NCBI GenBank assembly: GCA_051654905.1
Contig: JBOFYY010000152.1
Span: 1-5,347 of the forward strand
Direction of reading: 5' to 3'
From: JBOFIQ01 sp051654905
Lineage (GTDB): Bacteria > Actinomycetota > Actinomycetes > Propionibacteriales > Propionibacteriaceae
DNA: 5,347 bases
Position numbers and translations under genes: made by a program. Of the stretch, positions 1 through 5,245 are shown piece after piece. The notes under the pieces are model-generated. The model saw only the letters and a program-made list of their open reading frames with translations. It was not told where the DNA came from and ran no database searches. Numbering within the stretch: position 1 is the stretch's first letter; each line of letters begins with the position of its first letter.

Positions 1-139
1 GGGATATATTTTGGTTGTCGTTGACAACGACTACCGAAGGTAAGTTAACCAAAAGATATAACCAAGTATCCAGGTCGCACATGGATTTGAGTCGATGACG
101 TCATAAAAATAGGTACCCGATACAGACGTCCCAGCCGAT
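1..139 (+). repeat. Left inverted terminal repeat (139 bp)
   Basis: The first 139 bases are the exact reverse complement of the last 139 (5209-5347); identity stops at base 140 (C here, against G in the reverse-complemented right end). Such repeats are the replication origins and packaging ends of parvoviruses. Bases 1-63 can fold into a branched hairpin. An outer stem pairs TTGGTT (11-16) with AACCAA (47-52) and extends through most of 4-10 and 53-59 with one mismatch. Inside it are two small arms: GTCGTTG-A-CAACGAC (17-31) and TACC-GAA-GGTA (32-42). A CRE-like palindrome lies at 95-104 and a TATA-like ATAAAAATAG just after it. At 139 bases the repeat is short for an ambisense densovirus. 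Homology and folding are seen in the sequence; the replication role is known for the family. Confidence 0.96.
96..103 (+). promoter_or_regulatory. CRE-like palindrome TGACGTCA in left ITR
   Basis: The bases TGACGTCA match the full consensus for CREB/ATF-type bZIP factors and lie inside a 10-base perfect palindrome (95-104). A TATA-like ATAAAAATAG follows directly (103-112). The site exists at both genome ends because it is in the ITR. Binding by a host factor is inferred; an 8-base match can arise by chance. Confidence 0.4.
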
Positions 140-347
140 CCAAAGTCGGGCACAGGCTAGAGGGAGGTAAATCCAGAGGAGGTTTTTTTGCCCATCACGA
201 TCCGGTCACCGCGGGGCCGACAAATGACGATCCAAATTTTATATGTAGGAATTGGGGCAAGGTGACAAAATTGTACAGACCCCAGAGTTCCTTGTTGTTG
301 CCTCCACGATTTACGACTGTTCGAGAAACATTCGGCTATTTTTTTCG
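140..347. other. Non-coding leader between left ITR and NS promoter
   Basis: No credible gene is seen in these 208 bases. The stretch has a run of seven T (184-190), a GC-rich block around 203-220, and an 8-base direct repeat GATCCAAA (137-144 and 229-236). A short CCGA/TCGG inverted repeat straddles the ITR edge. It probably holds upstream elements of the left promoter; none can be named with confidence. Confidence 0.6.
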
Positions 348-383
348 TATAAAAGGCAAGCGGTGGTGGAAAACAATTCAGTT
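348..383 (+). promoter_or_regulatory. Left NS promoter: TATA box and initiator
   Basis: TATAAAAGG (348-356) is followed by an arthropod-type initiator TCAGTT (378-383), with 32 bases between the first T of the TATA box and the initiator A at 380. Densovirus promoters commonly start transcription at a CAGT initiator at this spacing. The transcript would begin near 380 and meet ATG codons at 427 and 432, so it would express the NS3 region. The ATG at 427 opens only a 12-codon frame ending at 462 (11 residues) and overlaps the better-placed ATG at 432 (G at -3 and at +4). Motifs are seen; the start site is inferred. Confidence 0.82.
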
Positions 384-431
384 TGTCTCCGATTTCCGAA
401 GTAGCAACAGCTCTTGGCCCTAATACATGGG

Positions 432-620
432 ATGGAAAAAGGTTTTAAAAATAAGTGGATAGATATTTTGTGTTGTATTAAGTGTAAACGTGTTGTGCCT
501 CGTCACCAAGCAAAAGAAAATAGTTATTGTTTTTCATGTCACTTCGAGCAGGGACTGGAAAGACTTTCAAGAAACAGGCCATTAAGCGTACTAACAGAGA
601 ACCAATCGAATATAAAATAG
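432..620 (+). CDS. Probable N-terminal part of NS3 (small CxxC ORF, 62 aa)
   Basis: This ORF starts at the first ATG in good context downstream of the left promoter. It encodes a Lys-rich, Cys-rich segment with two CxxC pairs (CIKC and CFSC) separated by 16 residues, a possible zinc-binding knuckle. It stops at 620, just before the longer ORF at 637 in another frame. In lepidopteran ambisense densoviruses this promoter-proximal position belongs to NS3, an accessory protein of about 230 residues required for replication. Joining this start to the ORF at 637-1146 through the intervening frame would give a protein of about that size. It may therefore be the front piece of a frameshifted NS3, an exon, or a separate small protein. 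The coding signal is fair; the identity is inferred from position. Confidence 0.5.
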   Translation: MEKGFKNKWIDILCCIKCKRVVPRHQAKENSYCFSCHFEQGLERLSRNRPLSVLTENQSNIK

Positions 621-802
621 TTCCCTGGCAGCTTTTATGTACGGAACCCCATTACGAAAAAACGTGGACAAAGTCAAACGACGGTTGGTATTCGAGAGTG
701 AACAATCCATTCAGTCTTCAAACGCTTTGCAGAAAAACGATCCAATTGCACAACTTACGGCCCGAATGGCCCAAGCACACATTGAAGAATTTAAAACTGT
801 AG
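536..802 (+). CDS. Possible middle segment of NS3 in a third frame (88 aa)
   Basis: An ATG at 536 opens a third forward frame that runs to 802, overlapping the end of the 432-620 ORF and the start of the 637-1146 ORF. Its first 35 codons cover the gap in which neither neighbouring frame reads convincingly, and include a sensible-looking stretch ending in VPWQLLC. It could be the bridge between the two NS3 pieces if single bases are missing in the assembly near 540 and near 640, or it may be a chance open frame. The part after about 640 is probably not coding, since the overlapping frame at 637 looks better there. Confidence is low. Confidence 0.25.
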   Translation: MSLRAGTGKTFKKQAIKRTNREPIEYKIVPWQLLCTEPHYEKTWTKSNDGWYSRVNNPFSLQTLCRKTIQLHNLRPEWPKHTLKNLKL

Positions 803-1146
803 ATATTGTGTTTTTTATTGGTTATCGTCATCCACATCATACCAGTAACGTTTTTTACTGTCGTGATTGTATTGAAATTGAAGTCGGATACACAATCGAA
901 CAAGAAGACGAACCAAAATATATTTCTACAGGAGAAAAGCCTCTCGTTCAGTTTACTCGCGACGATCATAAAGACAAGTCTAATTATTGTGCTCGTTGTG
1001 AAATTCCTTTGTACGATTTAGTGAATGAACAATGTCGACTCTCAAGTCCTTCATCAAAACAACAGCGGAGACTTTTCAATCGGAGGAAGCGTTATGGACA
1101 CCGGGTTGGTGGTACCTCGCGATCAGCAAGGCGACAGAGGAACTGA
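637..1146 (+). CDS. NS3-like accessory protein, Cys-pair domain with basic tail (169 aa)
   Basis: This ORF lies between the left promoter and NS1, where ambisense densoviruses encode NS3. Residues 75-121 contain two Cys pairs, C75-x2-C78 and C118-x2-C121, with His65, His67 and His68 just before, suggesting a zinc-binding fold. Residues 129-169 form an Arg-rich tail (for example RRLFNRRKR) that could act in nuclear import or nucleic-acid binding. The ATG at 637 has a poor context (T at -3) and lies behind several upstream ATGs, so this is more likely the body of a longer NS3 whose start is at 432 than a complete gene. The tail overlaps the first 120 bases of NS1 and NS2, an unusual extension. 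The coding call is fairly firm; the NS3 name rests on position, composite length and the Cys pairs. Confidence 0.65.
   Translation: MYGTPLRKNVDKVKRRLVFESEQSIQSSNALQKNDPIAQLTARMAQAHIEEFKTVDIVFFIGYRHPHHTSNVFYCRDCIEIEVGYTIEQEDEPKYISTGEKPLVQFTRDDHKDKSNYCARCEIPLYDLVNEQCRLSSPSSKQQRRLFNRRKRYGHRVGGTSRSARRQRN
919..954 (+). promoter_or_regulatory. Internal promoter for NS1/NS2: TATA and initiator
   Basis: TATATTT (919-925) is followed by TTCAGTTT (947-954), identical over eight bases to the initiator region of the left promoter (377-384). The first T of the TATA box and the initiator A at 950 are 31 bases apart, nearly the same spacing as on the left. A transcript starting near 950 contains no ATG before the NS1 start at 1025 and would bypass NS3. 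Iteradensoviruses are known to use closely spaced NS promoters; use here is inferred. A competing reading is that the TTTCTACAG ending at 931 is a splice acceptor that removes NS3 from a longer transcript. Confidence 0.55.
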
Positions 1147-2927
1147 AAAAAGAACATTCCAATGGGACCATGTTCCATTACGACAACTTGAAGACGCTGA
1201 TCCTGAAAATTACGAAGCTGTGGTCGAATTGTTCTCACAATTGGGTAATCAACTCGCTCGAAAGTTTTTACGAGAAGACTGGTCCCAGTCTGGCATCTAC
1301 TTTAGGAACGTTATTATTACCGGAGACGATCGAGAACGTGCTGTGCTCCATGACTATTTGCTTAAACAAGGAGCCGCTTTCCCGAGAGATTTGTTTGGAT
1401 TCAGCTTTGATGACGATCATGTCCACGTCTTCCATTCCTGCACTCCAAGTTCCGTCACAGCCGGTTGCAAGTGTCTCTGGAAAAAAAAGATCCCATGCGG
1501 AATCCTCCGACCCGGATATGTCGAACGACAGCAGCTCGGACAGTGGGGACGAAACGATTTCCTCTCAACAATCATATATTTCTTTTACAAAAAAGGGGGA
1601 AACAAGGAAGCGTGGATTAAAAGAGGACGTCAAAGAATTGAAGATAATCGTAAGTATATGAGTGTAAATGGTATATAAATTATATTCTAATTGCACACAT
1701 GTATTTACAGTTGACGGTGTACAATGGAGCGAAGTGGAAGAAAAACTTGGGGTCCTATTGGGAGTATCCAATTCACAAACTGGACTTGACCTTCGACCGA
1801 GCAACACCGATGGAGGAGTCTTTGAATCAGTTGATAAAAGTCGCAAACGAAGACATGGATACGAAAAAATGGAAGAAAATAAAAGACGACAAACGAAATG
1901 GCAAATCATTTCGGGGAAAATATCAGAACTCTTGGAGAGCACGGCCATATGCCCGCTAGAAGGTATTAAATCTGAAGTTTGTTTTTTAAAAGACGATATG
2001 CTTACCGACCCTGACAATTCTACTAAAGTAAATAAAGCGATTGAAGTTTGGTCCCATAAAATTAATAACTATACACTTAGAGAATTTTATGACATGTATT
2101 TACGTCAAAAACCTAAAATTCTGCACAATACCGAACCATTGTTTAATCGTGCAATGTCAACTTTAAATAAGAATTTTGATCCACAAGACATGCAAACATT
2201 GTCAACAATGTTTAAATTACCTAAACAAAAAATATTTGAACCAATTACTAGAATTTATAGAAAAGAATATTTTGATGGAGAAAATGTTGATACAAATCTT
2301 TATAAAGACTCATTAATTTTTTCAAGATCAAAAACTTATTATAATATGGAAGACTCATTTAAATATGTGGACAAACTTTTGAATTTTCAATTTGATGGAG
2401 ATGAAGATATGATTAAACACTTTTTGCAGAGCCTTGTCAATGTTTTGGACTGGCAACCTGAGTCGCGACCAGGAGTTAATATTAAGTGTAACACATTTTT
2501 AGTTCATTCCGCGCCTTCTGCCGGAAAAAATTTCTTTTTTGATACTATATTAACCTTATTTTTAAACTTTGGGCAACTGGGCACCGCAAACAAATCAAAT
2601 AACTTTGCATTTCAAGATGCGGCTAACCGTAGAGTTATTCTATGGAATGAGCCAAATTATGAATCGAGCTGCACTGATTATTTGAAAACTTTGTTTGAGG
2701 GAGGAGACACCAAAGTTAGAGTTAAGATGTTGGGAGATTCTCACATAAAGAGAACGCCAATTATTATACTTACTAACAACGTTGTCAATTTTATGACCGA
2801 CAATGCATTTAAAGATAGAATTAAGCAATTTAAATGGAAAGCTGCGCCTTTTCTGAAAGATTGCAAATTAAAACCATATCCACTTGTATTTTTTGACATT
2901 TTATTAAAATATGAAATAAAGTTTTAA
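1025..2927 (+). CDS. NS1: NS1 replication initiator, HUH nickase and SF3 helicase (spliced, 613 aa)
   Basis: NS1 nicks the terminal hairpin, attaches to the 5' end and unwinds DNA in rolling-hairpin replication in the nucleus. The coding sequence is read as 1025-1649 joined to 1711-2927 across a 61-base intron. Exon 1 carries the HUH motif H132-V-H134 in DDDHVHVFHSC and a YxxxK motif (Y185-K189), with Tyr188 also available. Exon 2 carries the helicase: Walker A-like SAPSAGKN (475-482, Lys481), Walker B VILWNEP (517-523, Glu522), motif B' around GGD (539-541), and sensor-like PIIILTNN (558-565). Length compares with about 550 residues in lepidopteran relatives. The start ATG follows two in-frame stops (TAG TGA ATG) and has a weak context (T at -3), allowing leaky scanning to NS2. 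Without splicing the frame ends at 1678 as a 217-residue nuclease-only product. The ORF starting at 1668 alone would lack the nuclease. Confidence 0.93.
1032..1959 (+). CDS. NS2: NS2 accessory protein overlapping NS1 (spliced, 288 aa)
   Basis: NS2 starts 7 bases after NS1 in the +1 frame, with A at -3, and is probably reached by leaky scanning past the weak NS1 start, the arrangement known in ambisense densoviruses. It is read as 1032-1649 joined to 1711-1959. The intron carries it into a second open frame that stays in the same phase relative to NS1, adding 82 residues. Features are a Trp/Tyr-rich N-terminal segment (GWWYLAIS), a KKR basic cluster at 151-153 that may be a nuclear localisation signal, a Ser/Asp/Glu-rich linker at about 155-181, and a Lys-rich C-terminus. 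Length is close to the 275 residues of the Galleria virus NS2. If unspliced it ends at 1661 after 209 residues. Its exact molecular role in the family is not well defined. Confidence 0.82.
1650..1710 (+). other. Predicted 61-nt intron inside NS1 and NS2
   Basis: The donor is GTAAGT (1650-1655), a perfect U1-pairing sequence. A branch-like CTAAT (1687-1691) lies 20 bases before the acceptor TTTACAG, which ends at 1710. Removal joins NS1 exon 1 to the helicase frame (codon 209 becomes CTT across the junction) and joins NS2 to its second exon, so both proteins gain long open frames from one splice. If retained, both frames hit stops within 30 bases of the donor. The size is typical of short insect introns. 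The double-frame rescue makes chance unlikely. Confidence 0.87.
2900..2905 (-). terminator. Poly(A) signal for VP transcript
   Basis: TTTATT on the + strand is AATAAA on the - strand, 33 bases past the VP stop codon. Cleavage 10-30 bases downstream would fall inside the 3' end of NS1. The NS and VP transcripts would thus share a short complementary 3' overlap, as is known for other ambisense densoviruses. Confidence 0.78.
2915..2920 (+). terminator. Poly(A) signal for NS transcripts
   Basis: AATAAA lies in the last codons of NS1, five bases before its stop codon triplet begins. Cleavage 10-30 bases downstream would fall at about 2930-2950, just beyond the NS1 stop and inside the end of the opposing VP gene. 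Confidence 0.8.
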
Positions 2928-2937
2928 AATTAAACAT

Positions 2938-5034
2938 TTAAAAAGGCATTCCATCTAATGTGTATAAACCAGCGAATGTAGCTCCATCTTCGCGAGGATC
3001 TTTCATGACTGCAGGTCTGTTTGCAGCTGGAGCCCATACAACAACTTCTCCAGCAGGAACATTTGGAACAGTAGCAGTTGGCCATTCAGTTGGAGTGTAT
3101 TCTTCAACAACCATTGTAGCAGTAACTTCCCAATATGCACGAGTATCTGTCCATTCATTGAATTGTCCATCTTCTATGATTGACTTTGACGTTGACAAAG
3201 AAGGAACTGGTTGTACTCCAACATGCAAAGACGGTTGAATATGTCCTTCATTGAGTCCCCAAAATCCACTCTTCATGTATTGACTCTTTTCAATCGGTGT
3301 ATAAATGTCAAATGAGGGAACATCTGCAACAGCATTTCCCATACTAAATTCAGCTTCCGTTGCAGTTGTTTGACAGCCACCATTCGATGGTACAACATTA
3401 GCGACTCCAATATTTGCTTGTCGTTGATTAACCATATTTCCAAGTCCGGGAACTCCAAAATTTGCATTTTGTTTAGGGAATGGCAAGCCATGTCCCTGCA
3501 TACGCAATGGGGCTTTTAATGGTGCCATTTTTGGTACGTATGTAGAACTAGCTACAAGTTGATTGACACAAGTTTTTCCATCAATTTGAGTGATTTTTGA
3601 AGCAAGGCATGGCCATCCACCAAATTGACGTTTATCGTCATCGGAAGTATTTCCACGTGACGTATTGCCCCAATAGTTGTATAACAATGTATGACGACCA
3701 AGTTGATGCTTTGGGATGTCATCAATAAAAGTTGTTGAATTATTATCCGATCCATAGTAATCTCGAACCATTCCTCGATATTTATTTGTAAGAGGCGCAT
3801 ACGTTGGTTTAATAACTGAAGTGGGAATCATTGGTTGACTTGAGTTAAATCCATCGTAACGGAAATTTGATCCCCATCCAGTACGATTTAAACCATGTGC
3901 GACGCCAATGTCGTTAATTTGATTGAGCGTTGCAAGTCCACTTGCTGATGAATTTGTTTCAAATTGAGGCGTTGTGCCTCTATAAAAAACTTGAACACTG
4001 ACTTGTTTGACCTTGGATCCAACAGGTATAAGTGCAAATTCTGATGGATTCAAATATAATGCAGGAACATGCCATGGCACTTCAGCCAAATACGATGTCA
4101 GTACATAGTTTGGATCAGCCTCTTTTGTTTTGAGACAAGTTGGTGCTAAACCATAAGTCATAAATTTATGAGATTTTGTATAAGTTGATGTTTTCGAGCC
4201 AAAAATTGAAATTGGCTTTTCAATATAATGAATTGGCAATCCATCACTTGAAGCACCACCACTTGCTTGACCTTTTCCTGTGCCAGTCAATTGTGCCATT
4301 TCAATGTCTTGTGGGATATTTGCTGGGTCAGCTGCAGTTGCTTGTGGGACGGCTGCTTCAATTTTTGCTTGCTTTGGCTGTGAAGGTCCGTCTTCGTCAG
4401 GCAAAGTCATTTGCTTTTTTTCTGAAGCTGATTTAACTGAACTGTCTTCGACGGGCTTTTGTTTCTCACTGAGGTTTTTCTCTAAATTTTTCATGAGCAA
4501 ATTTTTTAATTTATTCTCTCCTTGTGGATGTTCTTTAAATGTATTCTCTGGATCAGTACTAGGGTATTGTTGACCAAATACTCTTTCAAAGACTTGTTTT
4601 ACTCCAATACCAACAAAACCAATTATCGATGCCAATTGTTCTCTAGGATCAAGCGACGATGTCATATTAAATCCATTCGATTCGAGAAATTTTACGTCCG
4701 CTTTGCGAACACGCGATTCCAATTCTTCTTTTGTTATTCTATTTTTATGAAACAGATATGATGCGTGAGCATATTCAATGTCATGTATTAAAGCAAAACG
4801 ATCAGCTTCATTCACAGGTTTGCCATTATTTGTTGGATTCCCTGGTCCAGAATAGTTCATAAATGGTACGTTAAATCCTCTGCCTTGTGTATCTTGTCTG
4901 TACCATTCCACAAAATCAACACTCACATTTTTGCCAATTATTTTTTGCAAAAATTGTTTTTCTTTGTCTCTTGGTAAATCAACTTTGCCTTCATTTCGAA
5001 ACGGTTTTTTTTTCGTCTGCTTCGAAGTAGACAT
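2938..5034 (-). CDS. VP: VP capsid protein with N-terminal phospholipase A2 (698 aa)
   Basis: This single long frame encodes the structural polypeptides. The N-terminus is basic (KKKPFR, 8-13, a possible nuclear localisation signal). Residues 53-120 form the parvoviral phospholipase A2 domain: calcium-loop motif YSGPGNP (61-67) and catalytic H84-D85 with Tyr88. It acts during entry to breach the endosomal membrane. A Lys/Glu/Pro-rich linker (about 165-245) leads to Met246 (ATG at 4299, G at -3 and +4) followed by a Gly/Ser-rich stretch (251-265), as at the start of parvoviral major capsid proteins; a 453-residue product lacking the phospholipase is likely. Met124, Met181 and Met209 are other possible internal starts. 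The rest should be the jelly-roll capsid domain, with Asn- and Pro-rich loops. The start at 5034 has A at -3. The frame is unsplit, unlike the two-ORF VP genes of some cockroach and cricket densoviruses, and is shorter than the roughly 800 residues of lepidopteran VP1. Confidence 0.95.
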   Translation of the reverse strand: MSTSKQTKKKPFRNEGKVDLPRDKEKQFLQKIIGKNVSVDFVEWYRQDTQGRGFNVPFMNYSGPGNPTNNGKPVNEADRFALIHDIEYAHASYLFHKNRITKEELESRVRKADVKFLESNGFNMTSSLDPREQLASIIGFVGIGVKQVFERVFGQQYPSTDPENTFKEHPQGENKLKNLLMKNLEKNLSEKQKPVEDSSVKSASEKKQMTLPDEDGPSQPKQAKIEAAVPQATAADPANIPQDIEMAQLTGTGKGQASGGASSDGLPIHYIEKPISIFGSKTSTYTKSHKFMTYGLAPTCLKTKEADPNYVLTSYLAEVPWHVPALYLNPSEFALIPVGSKVKQVSVQVFYRGTTPQFETNSSASGLATLNQINDIGVAHGLNRTGWGSNFRYDGFNSSQPMIPTSVIKPTYAPLTNKYRGMVRDYYGSDNNSTTFIDDIPKHQLGRHTLLYNYWGNTSRGNTSDDDKRQFGGWPCLASKITQIDGKTCVNQLVASSTYVPKMAPLKAPLRMQGHGLPFPKQNANFGVPGLGNMVNQRQANIGVANVVPSNGGCQTTATEAEFSMGNAVADVPSFDIYTPIEKSQYMKSGFWGLNEGHIQPSLHVGVQPVPSLSTSKSIIEDGQFNEWTDTRAYWEVTATMVVEEYTPTEWPTATVPNVPAGEVVVWAPAANRPAVMKDPREDGATFAGLYTLDGMPF

Positions 5035-5043
5035 GGTTACAAA

Positions 5044-5196
5044 CTAATTTTTTAAATGTGAGAGAACTACGTGTGTTATGAGAGCTTTTATTATTCCGCT
5101 CACAAACATTCTCAAAAGAGTTTTCACTAATATTTTTTGCCAATTTAATTGTTTAACACATTTATGACATACGTGTGGTTCATAGAAAGGTTCCAT
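5044..5196 (-). CDS. Small Cys-containing ORF upstream of VP (50 aa)
   Basis: An ATG at 5196 opens a 50-codon frame that stops at 5044-5046, 9 bases before the VP ATG. It spans almost the whole gap between the right ITR and VP. The peptide begins MEPFYEPH, has a C10-x2-C13 pair, and then an amphipathic or hydrophobic stretch with spaced Lys/Arg residues (about 21-47). If transcription starts at the TCAGTT at 5205-5200, this would be the first ORF of the VP message, with its start codon only about 7 bases from the cap. It may be a real small protein, an upstream ORF that tunes VP translation, or an exon. I recognise no family, and 50 codons can be open by chance in AT-rich DNA. Confidence 0.42.
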   Translation of the reverse strand: MEPFYEPHVCHKCVKQLNWQKILVKTLLRMFVSGIIKALITHVVLSHLKN

Positions 5197-5199
5197 CGT

Positions 5200-5245
5200 A
5201 ACTGATTCATCGGCTGGGACGTCTGTATCGGGTACCTATTTTTAT
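5200..5245 (-). promoter_or_regulatory. Proposed VP promoter in and next to right ITR
   Basis: On the - strand the ITR supplies a CRE-like site, then the TATA-like ATAAAAATAG (5245-5236), then TCAGTT (5205-5200), the same initiator word found at both NS promoters. The initiator lies outside the ITR, in unique sequence. Spacing from the TATA-like T (5244) to the initiator A (5203) is about 41 bases, longer than the usual 30. An alternative is ATAAAT (5165-5160) with TTAGTG (5130-5125), about 37 bases apart, which would start inside the small 50-codon ORF and exclude it. VP promoters in the ITR are known for other densoviruses. Confidence 0.45.

Noticed and set aside
40..45. Consensus splice donor GTAAGT inside the left ITR
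   Set aside because: It lies in the terminal hairpin upstream of every plausible transcription start, and is explained by the small TACC/GGTA arm plus flanking bases.
137..236. Direct repeat GATCCAAA at 137-144 and 229-236
   Set aside because: It is eight bases, two copies only, with no further similarity around them; chance is sufficient.
401..931. Leader intron from GTAGCA (401) to TTTCTACAG (ending 931) that would remove NS3
   Set aside because: The acceptor is good but the donor is weak, and the internal TATA/initiator pair explains NS1/NS2 expression more simply. It is kept only as an alternative in the promoter entry.
718..969. Reverse-strand open frame of 83 codons opposite the NS3-like ORF
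   Set aside because: It is antisense to a better frame, has no recognisable motif, and would need a transcript running from inside NS1 that nothing supports.
806..1021. Forward open frame of 71 codons with a very hydrophobic translation resembling two membrane segments
   Set aside because: It has no ATG (it opens at a TTG) and is the shadow of the NS3-like frame. Its hydrophobicity follows from the T-rich second positions in that frame.
1565..2017. Reverse-strand open frame of 150 codons opposite the NS1/NS2 overlap
   Set aside because: It crosses the predicted intron, lies antisense to two well-supported coding frames, has no promoter motif, and its Ser-rich translation is typical of an antisense shadow.
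1668..2927. Independent helicase-only gene starting at the ATG at 1668
   Set aside because: The first 14 codons lie inside the predicted intron and look non-coding. Splicing from NS1 exon 1 explains the frame and joins it to the expected nuclease domain.
4176..4573. Two forward open frames opposite the VP linker region, one Leu-rich and one Cys/Phe-rich
   Set aside because: They are antisense shadows of the VP gene, where Lys/Glu/Gln codons read as Phe/Leu on the other strand. No + strand promoter precedes them.
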